From: Himantopus leucocephalus
Lineage: Eukaryota > Chordata > Aves > Charadriiformes > Recurvirostridae
Direction: 5' to 3'
NCBI GenBank assembly: GCA_003993805.1
Contig: RSEF01000014.1
Location: 7,004,931-7,068,930, forward strand
DNA length: 64,000 nucleotides
The stretch's first letter is position 1; every line of letters begins with the position of its first letter. Positions 1-12,905 of the stretch are shown here, piece after piece. The position numbers and the translations under genes were made by a program. Below the pieces are notes generated by a model. The model did not search any database and was not told the DNA's origin. It worked only from the letters and a program-made list of their open reading frames with translations.

Positions 1-1320
1 ACCCTGTGGGGACAGAGGTGGGATTTGAAGGCAAGGGGGTCCCTGCTGGGATTTATTCCGATGAATGCCGGGGGATTTATTTATCGAGGGGGGGGTTGGT
101 TAATTCAAAAGCCCGGGGTCCCGTCCCGTCCCCCGTCCCCCCCCCCAGCCCCCTTGCCTGCAAGGAAAGAGCTGCCGTCCACGGGGAGGGGGCTGTGGGG
201 TCCCGGTGAGGAGATCCCCGGGAAACAGCTTGAGAACCGAGCGAAGAATTCCTGATTAATGACCAGAACAGCTCAGGATTTCGTTTTTCTCCATAAATCC
301 TGGCTGATTATAAACGCCTGGCTGCGAGCTTTGCATGGAGGGGGGGGGAGCCCGAGAAATCCCCCCCCCAGGGGCTGTGCCCACCGCCCGGGAGCGACCG
401 AGGGCTGCAGCATCCTCACACCATCCCCGCTCCGCTGACCCCTTGCCCCGCCGGCGTGGGAGAAGGGCCAGAAGGTCGGGGGGGACAGACAGGGACATGC
501 TTGGTGTCCCCCCCCCCGCTTCACAGCAGTTCCGATCCCGCAGCTCCGGGGTTTGGAAAGCCGAACGTCTCCCTAACCGCAGTCTGTTTTTCAAGTCCAA
601 ATAAAGCCTGCTGGGTTTTTTTTTTTCTTTTCCCTGCCCGGCACAGGCATGAAACCACCCTGCTTTCCCGCTCTGCCACCTGCGCGCTCGCTCGGCCCCC
701 CCAAACCCCGAGCTGGGACACCCCCTCCAAGTCAGGACGTGCCCCGTGCTGGGTGCCCTGTGCTTCTCTCAGCCTACACGAAGCCCCCAGAACTGAGATT
801 TTGGCACAGCTAGACTGGGTCTTTGATAGATCAGGGTGGTTTTATTTTCTTATTTTATTTACCCAATAATAAGCTTTTTTTCGTCCAAGATCAGAAAAAA
901 AAATAAGCAGGGAGGAGGGCTGACATGCACAACTCAGGGAGAGCTTTGAGAGGAGCGCGAATCCCAAAGCGGTAATTACCGCCTGCATTTTTTGGGCTAC
1001 GGGACCGGCTGCTAAATTGGGTGTGAGGCGCGGAAATGGCAGTTACACCTTTCAGCGGAAAAAAAATGTGGTTTAGCGGAGAAACGTGCATGGGAAACCT
1101 CCCCAAATCTGCGATCCCCATATAACACCCCAATATTACAGGTTCTGCGTTTGTGGGCTTAAACCAAACCTACGTCCAGGCAAACGGGAATGCCGAGCTC
1201 CGAACGGACAAGATCTTGTACCTCGGCGGCGTGAATTGGGGATTTTTTTCCCCTTGATCTGTCAGTTAAATCAAAAATACCCTCCTGGATGCAGGACATG
1301 GGCGAGCGAGAGGGAGTAGC
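1..1320. other. GC-rich non-coding DNA
   Basis: Many C and G homopolymers and several short chance frames. No gene recognised. Confidence 0.6.
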
Positions 1321-1660
1321 GTGTGCTATTTTGAGGTTCGATATAAAATAGATACCCTTGGCTTCAGCATTTCTCCGTAGCCCGACCCACAGGAGCTGCA
1401 GGTACTTTCATATGCATACAAAACATTTTAAAATGGAAAATATTCACAGCTGCTCTTGCCGTTTTGACAGGGGGGAAGGAATCGCGGGGCATGTTAAAGA
1501 GATATTAAAAGCTGTGGTTTGAAGCTCCTAAAGCATTTACTCAGCGGGAGATCCAGAGAAAGAAGTTTAGAAGTTAAACTGCATACTTGTGTGCCTTTGC
1601 TCTGTCCTTCTTAAAATTCACCTCTCCTATCTGCTTCTAATTTAAACAAGCAGAGCCCTC
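1321..1660. promoter_or_regulatory. AT-rich island, putative conserved non-coding element
   Basis: An AT-rich block in GC-rich surroundings with unique, non-repetitive sequence (CATATGCATACAAAACATTT, TTAAAATGGAAAATATTCAC). It resembles an enhancer-type conserved element, but conservation is untested. Confidence 0.3.
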
Positions 1661-3239
1661 CAGGAACTGGAAAATCCAGATTTGCAGCATCTCCCAGGGA
1701 AAGACGATTTCCTACGTGGCCGCCCCCCCAGCCCCGGCGTGAGGGTCCTGCTGAAGGTTAAACTCGTGAGTGCTGGTGGTTTTGCACCAAGTTAATCTCC
1801 CCACAAATAAAGGCTGGGGGGGGGGGGGAANGGGAATGCTGGTGAAAACTGATGTTGCTGGCTGGTCCCGGGCTTGGTCCCGTCCCTCTTCCAGAGCCAG
1901 GCACGGATTTCACCACCGCTGCCGGCGGTGAATGCCCGTCCCCGTGCCGTGCCCTGGCCTGCTTCGGCTTCCCCGCCTGAAAACCAGGTAAACCCATCCG
2001 CCTCCCCGGGGTACACCATCGTGGCTTAAAATTAACACTCACAAATGTATTTTCGAATCCCTTCATGAAAGGCACCAGAAGCGCTAGGTGTTATTCGAAC
2101 AGACCTGTCACCTTTCAACAGCTGTTAATTGCCATTAAAACCAAACATCCACAGCTTTATCAGAACAGCATCTGAATTTCCGTGTTGCACGCCGCCCGTT
2201 GCAAAGCCTGCGTGTGTGCTTGGTCTTGCATCCTTGCACGTGCCGGCCTGCCCACCACGAGGTGCGATCGCTAAATCCGATCTTGGTGGTCGTTATCTTG
2301 CGTGCTGGGACCCATTTCTGGGTTCCCCCCACCTCCTTGCCGGGCTTTTTTCCTTCGCCCTCCCCACCGTGATGCAAATCGTTGCACCAGACGTGACATC
2401 GTTGCAAGAAACTCAACACACACACCCCCCCGCACCGCCACGGACTTGCTAGCAGAAAAGAGGATAGGATGCAAAACCTGTTCCCAAAAATATCCCGAAG
2501 AAGCAAGCAGGAACCTGCCCGTGAGGAAATGGGTCCCTCAGGCTGAATCCAGCCCGCAGCTGCCAGCAAAAGCACGTGCTGGGTGTCACAGGGATGGGAA
2601 TAGCCCGCTGTGACGAACGCGGAGTAAATCAAAGTCATTAACAGGCAGGGACCGGGGAGGGGGGGGAATGCTGCCAGCCCTGCCCTCCCTGCAGCCGCCG
2701 CGCTGCGCTGGGGGCTCCTTTCCCTGCTCCCTTTGGGGTCCGTCAAGCCGGCCTCATCCGCAGCATCCCTCCATCACCTCACGGCCCGGGATGTGGGACC
2801 GCCATGCAGAGAAGCCAAGGGCCGGGCAGGGGAGAAACCCTTGGGAAAACGTTGCTGCAGGAGTTTTCCCTGTGCCCGGGAAGCCGCTGGCTCCTCGCAT
2901 CCCTCCCGGGTATTTTATGCCCCCGCCAAGCAATCGCTCCCGCCTGGGAGTCCCCTCCGCGCCGGGTACCAAACCGCTGATGCTAAAACACGTGAGGTGG
3001 ATTCAGCGGGGCAAGAGGGGAAGAAATATCTGTGGTTCTGAGCCCTCAAGCATCTCATTAGATCCCAGTGTTTCCCCTCACCCCAACCCGAGGAGGGGGT
3101 GTCCACGGCTGGCTCCCGGCGCCATCCCCTCTCTCTTCCCATCGCCCCAGTCCTCCGCGCGGCCCCGAGTGGAGCCAAGGGGGAAGGAGCGGTTGGACAA
3201 GACGAGCCCTTTCTGCTCCAGCAAGGCTCGTCAGCCAGC
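1661..3239. other. GC-rich non-coding DNA
   Basis: No gene recognised. Contains a G-run with an undetermined base at 1831. Confidence 0.6.
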
Positions 3240-3560
3240 AGCACTGGGCTTATAATTATTATTTCCTTAAAGACGAGCTGAGCAGCTATAGACAAAAAAA
3301 AAGTCCCCTCTTGTCGGAGCTGGAATTTGATGTCCTAACGACTGTTTTTGTACCGTGCCTGTTAGAGGAAAGAGCTCGGCAGGAGGGGGAAAGAGAGATT
3401 TAATTATAGAGCTGCATTGTGATTTTGCACACATAGCTGGCTGTTGTAATCAGGTTACAAGTGTATCTGATTTTCTTCCCTCCCCTCCCTCTTCCTCCTC
3501 TTTCTCTTTCTTTTCTTGTCTTCCCCCCACCCCCTTTTTTTTTCCTTTCGGTGGTCCAAA
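3240..3560. promoter_or_regulatory. AT-rich island followed by a CT-rich tract
   Basis: Unique AT-rich sequence with TAATTATTATTTCC and TTTAATTATAGAGC, then a pyrimidine-rich tract at about 3473-3548. Putative regulatory element. Confidence 0.3.
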
Positions 3561-4019
3561 TTAGTTGCTTATGTTTGGGTGTTGCAGAGACAAGCTGTTA
3601 TTTGGCTTCGCCGAAAATCTTGATCAAGGGAACAATGTTTCCGAAGAGCCTCGGCAGCTCTTTGGCGGAGAAAGCCGCCGGTTCCCAGCTCCGGCAGAAA
3701 CCCCCCCGGGATGTGCCAGGCACTCACATCCCACCATCCCGGGGCTCCCCTCCCACTGCCGCAATAAGGGGGGGACGCACACACAGATGCAGCTGCCCCT
3801 TCCATGCTCCCCACCGAATTCCTGCAGATCCAGGATTCCCTCCCTCAACAAATCGAGGCTTTTGAAGAAGAGGAGGAGCCCTATTCACCTCCTCTGGGGT
3901 GGGAGGAGGAAAAGAGGAGAAAAGAGCGTTTTTAAAAGCAACTTTATATTTTTCTATCCGAGGCAAGTGATGCCACACTTGGATTGGGGACTGTTGTTGG
4001 GTTCATTTAAGAAACTATT
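3561..4019. other. Non-coding DNA between two AT-rich islands
   Basis: GC-rich at first, then purine-rich. The overlapping short frames show no recognisable protein. Confidence 0.5.
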
Positions 4020-4255
4020 GTTGTCCATGTGAATTCTTTTTTACATTTCAAATAACAGGATTATTTCCCCAGGGGGTAATATCCTGTAATTTGAACACAA
4101 TAATGGGAATAAATTACTTACTTAGAACTAATAACGACAGCCTGATTCCAATATATATAGGAACTGTAACAGCTTTGGTTAGTTAAAGTGTAATTGTGTC
4201 GACGGATGACATTTTCTTTCAAAGGAATCTGAATGACTTTTAATTAAATTTGCTG
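4020..4255. promoter_or_regulatory. AT-rich island rich in homeodomain-type motifs
   Basis: AACAGGATTATTTCC, TAATTTGAACACAATAATGG, GTTAGTTAAAGTGTAATTG and TTTTAATTAAATTTGC lie within 240 bp. It ends abruptly at GC-rich DNA. Putative developmental enhancer. Confidence 0.35.
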
Positions 4256-4704
4256 GGGGTGGGGAAGAGAGGGAGAGATACGCTGGGAGACGCGGGCTGC
4301 CGGGGCTGCCGGCGGGTCCCAGCTGCGGTGCCCCAAGCCGGCATCGCCCCGCGGTTGCAGAGTTTCTGGACCAGGCACGTAACCAGGGAGAAGGAAACCA
4401 TCACCCGGCCCCGCAGCCAAGAGGGAGGTTTGCAAGAGTGTAAAGCAAGGGGAAGGGACAGCATCCCCCACTCCAGTTTGCCCAGTTTAGCGTTCCTGGG
4501 GGGGTCAGGTTGCCACTGTTCAGACAGGCCCACGCTGCCCCAGCCACCGCCAGGCCCTCCCCGGCCTCGAGCACAGATGCTGCGTTTTGGGCATCGCCAT
4601 CGGGATGCAGGGATGCTGCCATGAGAGCTCACCGGGCCCCCAGGGCGCTCACCCTGTCCCCTGTGCCACCTTGCCAGAGTGTCACCTCTGCTGCTGCTGC
4701 TCCG

Positions 4705-4905
4705 CACGGAGGGAGGGATGGAGGGGCTGGAGGGATGGTGGGATGGAGGGAGGGATGGAGGGGCTGGAGGGATGGTGGGATGGAGGGAGGGATGGAGGGG
4801 ATGGTAAGGATGAGGGGGTGGAGAGATGGAGGGGAGAGAGAGATGGAGGGAATGGTGGGGATGGAGAGGATGGAGGTGATGGAGGGGATCAAGGGGATGG
4901 AAGGC
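4705..4905 (+). repeat. GGATGGAGGG-type minisatellite
   Basis: G-rich array built from GGAT, GGAG and GGTG quartets. A unit of about 37 bp, with the landmark GGAGGGGCTGGAGGGATGG, occurs at least twice nearly exactly before the array degrades to simpler GGA repeats. The plus strand is almost C-free. The long open frames here on both strands are repeat translations and are not genes. Confidence 0.85.
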
Positions 4906-6280
4906 TGGAGCCCAGCCCATTTCCCAAGCTCCAACCTGGACCAGGCAGAGGGCAGGGCAATGCCCGTATCCTGCCTTGGGCACCGCTACATTACCTCCAC
5001 CTGCGTGGGGGAACGGAGCAGCTCCTCGCCCTCACCCCAAAACTGCCCTGCAAGCCCCATACTTTGCACCTCTCCCCACCGCTGGCTTCACTGCCAACCG
5101 CTCCCCGGGTTTATTTTTGAATCAGAAGCGCGCGAAGTTCCCTTTGGAGGGAGGAAAAAAAAAAAAAAAAAGCATCTTTCAGCTGCGGCATGCAGAAAGC
5201 CAAGTTCCTGCCCCAAAATATCTGTGAGAGGAGCGGCGTGCTGCTGCCAGCGGCTCCGGCCTCCTCCAGGACTCATTTTCTTCTGTTTATCTTGAAAATA
5301 TTTCTGCGCTGAGGTCCCACCCCGCGCGGCAGAGCCCTGCGAGGCCGCCTTCAGCCTGACACACGGCCTCTTGTTTATCCAGAGCGAGTTTTACAAATAG
5401 CTTATTAAGCCCAGAGGTCTGTTTGCCGGAGGAAAACCTCGCCGAGCAGCCCCTGCAGCCCCCACCGAGGCTCCTGCCAGCCGCAACCCCTCCGGCCCCT
5501 CTGACATGCATCGAGTGGCTCAGGCCTCTGCAGCCGCAGACATCGGTGTTTGCTGGTTTTTGGAGTCACTCGTGATTTTAAAAAATAACAAGTGTGTCGG
5601 TGATGGAGCTCCCACCGCACTCATCCTCCCCCTGCTCCCGTGGTTGATGTCCCGGCTGGGATTTCGGCACAGCACAGGGGTGCCGCGGTGCTGCCGGCTC
5701 TGGGTCGTGTCATCCCGCAGTGGCAGCGGCTTTTACAAGACCCCACCGCAAAGGCTGCTGGTTTTGGGGGGGTTTGCAGGGGTTTGAGTTGCGGGGAGTA
5801 CTCATTTTGGCAGTGGCTGGAAACACGCCCCCCGAACCTGTGAGAAATGAGGACAGTTGGATGCTGTGTCTGGTGGTCCTGGCAGGAGCCCGGTGGGACC
5901 GTGCCTCAGTTTCCCTGCCTGCACCTCTGCCGCCCACCCATCCCCAGGAGCCCCCAGGATGGGGCTGGGATGGAACATTTCAGCCCACAGCAAACAGCGT
6001 CAGGGATGTCCCACGGGGCTCGAGCCCTCCCATGGGCACCCCTGTGGTGACAGAGTCCGGCAAACCCGTGCCCGAGTACCTCTGTCCCTGCTGCCACCAC
6101 TGCCCTCGGCAAGCGGGACAGGAGCCCGGCTGTGCCCCCTCCCCGTCCCCACTCCCCAGCGCTGGACTTAGCACCGACCTGGGGCGCCCACCCAGAGCAT
6201 CCCCTCCGGAGCCCCCCTAAAGCATCGCTCCCGGAGCACGCACCCACGCAAAGCCCCGTGACACAGAAACATTCATAACC
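4906..6280. other. GC-rich non-coding DNA
   Basis: No gene recognised. A-run at about 5155-5171. CTCAGTTTCCCTGCCTG near 5908 is a weak SINE-core-like match. Confidence 0.55.
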
Positions 6281-7040
6281 TGGCCGATGAGATTAAATTA
6301 CCTGCCCCTGGAAGAATAAAGGAGGCATTCAGCCATTTTTTTTCCCATGTCTTTTCCCCTGCCAAGGCCAGACACCACGGTGACGGTCGCGCACGGAGGC
6401 AGAGAAACACAAGCCCTCACCTCTCCCTCCGGGGGTCACCCCGATCCACCCCGCGTCCCCCCCCTTCTCCGACCCTTTAACACCGGGGAAAGCACATGCT
6501 TTGCACGCCCGTCACAAGCTCCCTTATCTTTTAATAAAACCTTTAAGAGCAGAAGTCTGGCAATGCTGCCACAAAGGCAGCTAAACCTCCTCCCGGGACA
6601 TTAATCATTTTCTTTGACACGTTTTGCTAATTAGCCAAAGCGTTTGCCTCGACAGGGGAGAAATTGGGGCCTGGGAAAAAAAAAAAAAAAATAAGAAGGG
6701 GGAGAGGTGGAAAGGGAGGAAGAAATGGGGGAAGAAGGAGCTGACGTTGCTCCTGTGCCATCCGGCATCCCTGGGCATCGCCTTGCTGGGAGAAATCCCG
6801 GCCCCAGCCCTGCCCGAGGTTATCGGGACACGGTGACGTGCCATACGCGTTTTACCTTCCCCATCCCACTCCTTATTACCCCGGTTATTACATATTGCAG
6901 CAGCGGTGGGTTATTTGAAACAGGCTGTTTGGAGGTTTAACTCACTGCTTTATCTTTTACACGGCTGTTAATCCTCGGGACACATGTTTCCCATCAGCTG
7001 TTGATATTTAACATACAATAAGTGTCTTATTAAAGTGCAG
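6281..7040. promoter_or_regulatory. Group of AT-rich islands
   Basis: Blocks around 6281-6350, 6520-6660 and 6850-7040 carry GATTAAATTACC, TCTTTTAATAAAACC, TTGCTAATTAGCC, ATTTAACATACAATAAGTGT and TTATTAAAGTGC. These are homeodomain- or HOX/CDX-like cores separated by GC-rich spacers. Confidence 0.3.
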
Positions 7041-10000
7041 CGACTGGCTCCACGCAGACCGCTCCCCCCAAAACCGGCTCCGGGGGCACCGCGAAGGCAG
7101 ACGGGGCACCCCAGCTCGGGCACCGCTTTTGGGTGCGCGACGTGTTATACCCAATAGGGAGAGAAATCTAGCAGGGTGAAGGCTCCTCTACAGAGAAATT
7201 CACCTTTAAATCGGGTCTTTGAGCCCCTCAGCAGCCATCGTTCCCGCACACGGGAAGAATTGCTTGCAGTTTTTAAAAAGGTGTTATTTTTAAGGGTTTT
7301 CTGGCAACGCTGCGGTGGCCGGTGACCGCAGGGATGAGCCCATCCCAGGCAGGACCGGCTACTGCCCCAGTATGACTCCTTTCCCCAAGAGTCCGACCCA
7401 GTTATAGGACCTGATGGATTTTGGGGGATAGGGACCACAGAGAGAGCAACCCACAGTGAAATCGCTCTAATCCACCGCATGGAGAAAAAAAAAATAAAAT
7501 CCCAAGGAGAAACCATCGCCTGCACTCGCCTCCCTCCACGCCAGCACGGCAAAATATCGTCTCCCGCCCCATCACTGAACATCAGCTCTCCATCCGAACC
7601 CCTTCGGGAAGAGCGGGGCAGAAACCCGCATGGCACAATCCCCTTTTCTCCACAAAAAGAAGAGTAAGGACAACTAAATTAGGTGATGTGGTCCCCCTCT
7701 GCACTGGAAGGGCACCCACCCATGAGCGTCCTCTGCCCACAGCGGCTCGGTTGTCCCCACTGATGGGTACCGAGGGAGCGAGAGCAGCATCCCGCAGCCA
7801 AGTCAGTCCTTGGGGTAGCATTAAAAAAAAATAAATCACAGCTCTTTGCTCCTCTTCAGCACGAGTTTCTCATTGCTGCGGGATGACACACACCGCCCCC
7901 TCCAAAACAAGACGCTTTATTATTATTCTGTTTCTAATTTGGGGGTTGGAAATAATTTTCCATCCCAGCTTCCAAACTAAACCATCTCCCCCCTTCAAAA
8001 AAAAAAAAAAAAANAAAAAAAAAAAAAACAAAAAACCCAACAAAATACTAATCTGCTTTCCAGAGAGCAGCGGCGGGTTCGGTGGTCTGCAAGAAAAGGG
8101 TGAAGGTGTGAAAAGTCAGGCAGGAAAGCTCGCGGCGGCAAGCACTGAGGAGCATCACTCTCTGTCCCTGTTCCCAAGAGAAAAAAAAAACATATTAAAA
8201 AGCCAATTCAGTTAAATACAGAGCTGCTCCAGGCTCCCTCTGTGACCAGCCAGGGCTGGGACGGGCTGGTCCCGCCAGGAAAGGGCCTGATCCCACTGGG
8301 AAGGGGCCGTGCTCCATCCCTGCCCTCTGAAGGATGGGGGGAAAAAGAGGTGAAAGGTGAGCATTTGGGAAGCAGCGCAGTGCTGGGAACCCAAAGCGTA
8401 AATCGGCATCATTCACCGTTTTGAGCGTGCTGACCCAAATCTGCCAGTGGATCCTTGCTCCCTACAAGCCAGCAAGGAGCTGAACTGAGGTCCCGCTTTG
8501 CCCCATCCCGCCCGGCCTTGGGGACAGCGGGGACACCCAGAAACACCCGGGTTGACTTACACCCCGTCCCCAGCGCCATCACCCCAGGTTATGCCGCAAA
8601 CCTTGCCGAGAGGCTTCAGGGGGACCCGATGCAGCCGGCGGCACTGGCGGGCGTGCCGAAATCGGCACGCAAGGAGCTGGCACGGGGCGGTGGAAACCCT
8701 CCGAGCTTCCTTCGCCGTTGTACAAGAGCCACTCAAAAATAATAATCCCCAAAAAATTCAACCCTGGGAGCGCGACCGGGCTGCTTCCCAGGCTGCCGCC
8801 GGAGCGTGGTTTGCACAGCCAGCCCTGCGCACACGCCGGGGGGGTGAAAAAATGCCTTCAGGTGAGGCAAGCTCCGCAGGAAGGTCAGGATCCCAGATGT
8901 TTTCATACCAAAGATCTTTAAAAAAAAAAAAAAGCAGAGCGAGGCACGGAGGCAGAAATACCCGTCATGCCGAGCGGCCGCTGCAAAACAAGTATTTTTT
9001 CCGTGAGTCACCAGTGGAAAGACCAGATCAGGCATCCCGCGGGTGGGCTCGGCCGGAGCCGGCGGCTCCCAGTCCCCGCCACAGCCAGGAGGATGCTCGG
9101 CCGGCGGATACCGCCAGTGCAGCTCCATCCACCTTCACTGCGCGGCTCTCGGCCCCGGGGCCGGCTCGGGATGCCTGACCCCGCCGGAGGGTTTTCCCAG
9201 GGCTGCCGGTAAAACGGCTTTGGGGTCACGCGGGGATGGATCCCATGGAAAGCCCCAAGCGCTGAGGGCCTCCGGGCCGCATCCTGGCAGTGTTTAGACA
9301 CAGGGAAGCGGTGTTTAGTCTGTACCAGCGGTGCAGGATTTTCCCCACCCCACTTTTCCCGGCCGCCAACATTTCACATGGAGACCCAACGTGTGTCCTC
9401 ACCGTGGCCTCAGGGCTGCTCCACTGCTCCGCCGCTGTCCCCCAAAAAACCCTCGGGGACCGAGGGAGGCAGCGCCAAGGGGGAGAAATAAAAATAAATA
9501 AAGAAACGGGGAAGGAGCAACCCGAAGCAAACAGGTTTGATTTATCGGTGGCGGGAAGGAGGCGAGCGCGTTGAAAGGCGGCGCAGGCAGTCCCGGGGAT
9601 CGTAAATCCCGTCGGGAGCGGATAAAGCCGACGCGCTTCCATGCGCTGGGAAAGCAGGAGGTTACGGGGAGGGCGGGCGNTTTTTTTTCATTTATAAAAA
9701 GGCAGCGATGAAGGGGAGGCGACGCCACGGCCCTGACCGCTCTCCCTGCGGCGCAGAGCCCGGGGCAGGGTGCCGGCTGCAGCCCGGGAAGGGACGGGAT
9801 CGCATCCTTGGGAGGGCTGGAGCTCTGTCCCGTCATCGTCACCCGCAGAATAACAGCAATACTGGCTGTGTTGTGGGTACAGAAACGGCACGTACTTGTT
9901 GCTGGCTGGGATTCCTGGCAGCCCCAGCCAGGATTTGGCTGCGCAGGAATTTGGAAGCTGCCTTAAATCCAGAAAGAAATGAGAAAAGGCTGAGAGTGAG

Positions 10001-11130
10001 TTTCCGAGCAGAGTTCGGCTGCAAATCTCTGCTCGGCGGCAGCTCGGAGCGGGGCACCGGCCGCGGCTGCCCTCTCCCGACGCGCAGGGTTAGGGAGGAG
10101 GTTGGAGACGTGACTGCCAGGTATCACGTCCTCCTCCGTGGGGACATCAGGGAGGGCCCCCCCCGGCATCCCCGGACACCGCCATCTCCCTCCTCCCCCT
10201 CCCCAAAAAGCCTCCTTGGCCACGATGCCCCTCAGCATCCAACCCTCCATCCCACCTCGGTGGCCCCACGATCGGTAATGCCGATACGAAACCCCATAAA
10301 TCCACCTCACCTTCGCCCCGGGGCTGCCGGTGGCCGCTCTCACCCCACGGATGTGCTGGCTCAGCTGCGGACCAACGCCAGGCTTCACCCTGACCTTGAG
10401 ACTGACAGGGCAGTGATGGCATTGCCGGGAAGACTCATGGTCGGCAGCCGCGCTTGCTGCTCGTTTTAGGGGTATTGAGGAGAAAGGGAGTGAAAAAGAG
10501 GTGCCAAGAGCCGTAAAAATCAGCAGCAAAAATGCAAAGAAACTAAAAGCCACCCCAGAGCCTCCTCTGGATGCTCAGGAATATGCTTCCCCACCTCCAG
10601 AGCTCTGCACGGGCTGCTGTCTTCATCCAGGGTCAGTGCTGGGGCCATCTCGGCCCCATAGCCATCAGGAATCCGGCTCTGGCTCTTCATGCCCCCAAAT
10701 CCACTTCCAGGGAGCAGCCGGCTGCGTCCTGGCTCGTCGTATTCGTGGGAAATTCAGAGTTTCTCGGGAAAAACAGGCCCGGTGCCTGTGATGGGGGATT
10801 ACCTGTATCTGCTCCAAACTGCTCCCCACCCTGAGCGAGGATGCTCCCCCTGTCCGCGCCTCTCCCTGAAATACCCGAGCTGCAGTTTTGGCTGCACGTG
10901 GCAACAGCCACACCGGCTTCAAGCTGGAAATTGGTGTAAACCATCACCATTCCCAACCCGCTCTGGTTTCCCAGCCGAAGCTTCCCCAGCAACATCCCCG
11001 GGTGGAGAGGGTCCCGGTGATAGATGGTACCCATCCCCGCATCACGGCAGGAGGCTCCGGCGTTCACGTTACCCCTCGTCCCGGAGAGCCGAGGAGGAGC
11101 AGCAAAGCGCTTTCCACCACGGTGATTTTT
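7041..11130. other. GC-rich non-coding DNA
   Basis: Long A-runs (8000-8029 with an undetermined base at 8014; 8921-8933) and an undetermined base at 9680. CpG-dense at about 8500-9300 and 9550-10100, so a distant promoter or 5' exon is possible but unproven. Confidence 0.5.
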
Positions 11131-11250
11131 TATTTCACTTAGGAGAACATTTTTAATTAATATTGCCATTACCCCGTGCACTTGCTGTATAAACAAGACC
11201 TCTCCTCGATGGTTTAAACGGCCTGAAATCACACACCTTAATTAAGGCAG
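11131..11250. promoter_or_regulatory. AT-rich island with TTAATTAA motifs
   Basis: TTTTTAATTAATATTGCCAT, GGTTTAAACGG and CCTTAATTAAGGC (palindromic) within 120 bp. Putative regulatory element. Confidence 0.3.
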
Positions 11251-12010
11251 CCGTCGGGGTAAATAACCGGCCTCGCCGTTCTGCCAGCGGGAAGGGGAAG
11301 CCCAAGGCAAGGAGAGAGATTTGCTGCAGGAATGAATATGCTCTGAATATACCCCCAAAAACGTCGTCTTTGTGTTTCCCAGCTCTCTTCTCTTTCAGGG
11401 ATGGGGACCACCGCAGGGGACCCTGCGCCTTGTCCCCTGCGAGTCCCTGTATTTGCCCTAAAGGGACTTTTCTGCATTTTTGCCCCCGCTACAGGTTCAA
11501 GCACTGTCCTTTCCTATAGCACCTGGGACACGACAGACGCTATTCACCATCCCAGCTAGGTTTTAAATTTTTAACTCCCAAATTGGAGCTTGCAGGGGAA
11601 AAATTAAGCCTGGAATGGGATCCCAGCGGCAGCACTCCCTATTTTTCAGCCATCTCGCTCGGCCACTTGAGCATCGTTTCGGGGAGTGAACGGTTTTTCC
11701 ATATTGGGCTGCGGCTCGCGCTGCCTCTCCCCGGTGAAGAAGCCCTTGAGCATCGTGGAAAGGGCTCGGCTTCACTTTGGCGGAAAGCTGCTTTCTCGGC
11801 AAAAACCTCAAAAAACAAGCTTTGTGTAAGAAAAAGAGATGGTGTGGGATGACCGGGGGATGCTCATCAGGGATTCGGGGCTGGCTTTGGCTCCCCGGTG
11901 CCCCCACCAGCAGTGTAGCCCAAAAAAAAAAAAAGCCATTTTTGCTAATGGTTAATAACCCACTGCTAAGAGGGGAGGGGGGAAAAAAAAAAATAAATCC
12001 CTTCGTGCCC
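11251..12010. other. Mixed non-coding DNA
   Basis: No gene recognised. Two short A-runs near 11921-11934 and 11983-11992. Confidence 0.5.
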
Positions 12011-12350
12011 TAACTTATGCACAGACAAGAAAATGTCGTTAAACTAAATCAAACAAACGAATCAAGAGGCAAAGAGAAAAATCACATTAGCCTGAATCAT
12101 AAATCCCGGAGAGGGGTATTTACAGACTGAATTGCCAAGTGCATTGAAACTGCAGAGAATCCAAAAAGCAGATAGCCATAAAGGCAGACAACGGCCCTGA
12201 AAAAATGCTTTGATTAGGATCTGGGCAGCATTCAGCCCAGATGTTCATTTGTCAATGAAAGAGGGATAGGGGGGAGGTGAGAAAGGCTTTAAATTAATCT
12301 TTACAACTAGAAAGGAGCTTGTAATACACACCATATGGGGAGAAACGTCC
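12011..12350. promoter_or_regulatory. AT-rich island, putative conserved non-coding element
   Basis: 340 bp of complex, non-repetitive AT-rich sequence (CGTTAAACTAAATCAAAC, CACATTAGCCTGAATCATAA, CTTTGATTAGGATC, TTTAAATTAATC). No open frame of interest. Confidence 0.35.
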
Positions 12351-12699
12351 TTCGAACCCCCCTCGCCTTCCCCCAGCCCGGCGTGTTTGGAGTCAGGCTG
12401 GGACCCTCCGGCCGGAGCGTGTCCTTCCCGGCCCCACCACTGTTTCATCCCCCTATTTTCGACACACACCAAACACCCCGTGAATCCAAACTGCTCATCT
12501 CATTCCCCCCCCTCCTCCCCCGCCTTCCACATATGCTTTTTTTTACCATGAACAAAACAAACTGCAATTCCTCTTATAACACCAGCTCTCCTTTATTATT
12601 CCCCCCCTCCAGACCCAGATACCTGCTCCCCCCTCTCTCCGATATCCACATGTGGTTTCTTTTTAACCCTTCTGAGATGGCGGTGGAAGGGGAAGAGAG
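12351..12699. other. Pyrimidine-rich spacer
   Basis: C/T-rich plus strand between two AT-rich islands. No gene recognised. Confidence 0.5.
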
Positions 12700-12905
12700 G
12701 AGGGACGAGGCTGTTTATTAAATGCCAACCATTCAAATTAATTCCCCTAATGGACTCGCCGACATCATGGTGTGCATTTAAATGAACGCTTTGTCATATT
12801 TCATAGCCAACCTGCAGCTCTCCGCAGAGCAAACCTGCTGGAAAGCCGGACCGGGAACAGCAGCAATGACAGGGACAAACCTATGAAGAAATAAATAAGA
12901 ATTAA
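12700..12905. promoter_or_regulatory. AT-rich island
   Basis: TTTATTAAATGCCAACC, CAAATTAATTCCCCTAATGG and GCATTTAAATGAACG suggest clustered homeodomain sites. Confidence 0.3.

Noticed and set aside
4510..5295. Long frames with repeated GGMEGGMEG or HPSLHPTIPP-type sequence
   Set aside because: Direct translation of the G-rich minisatellite.
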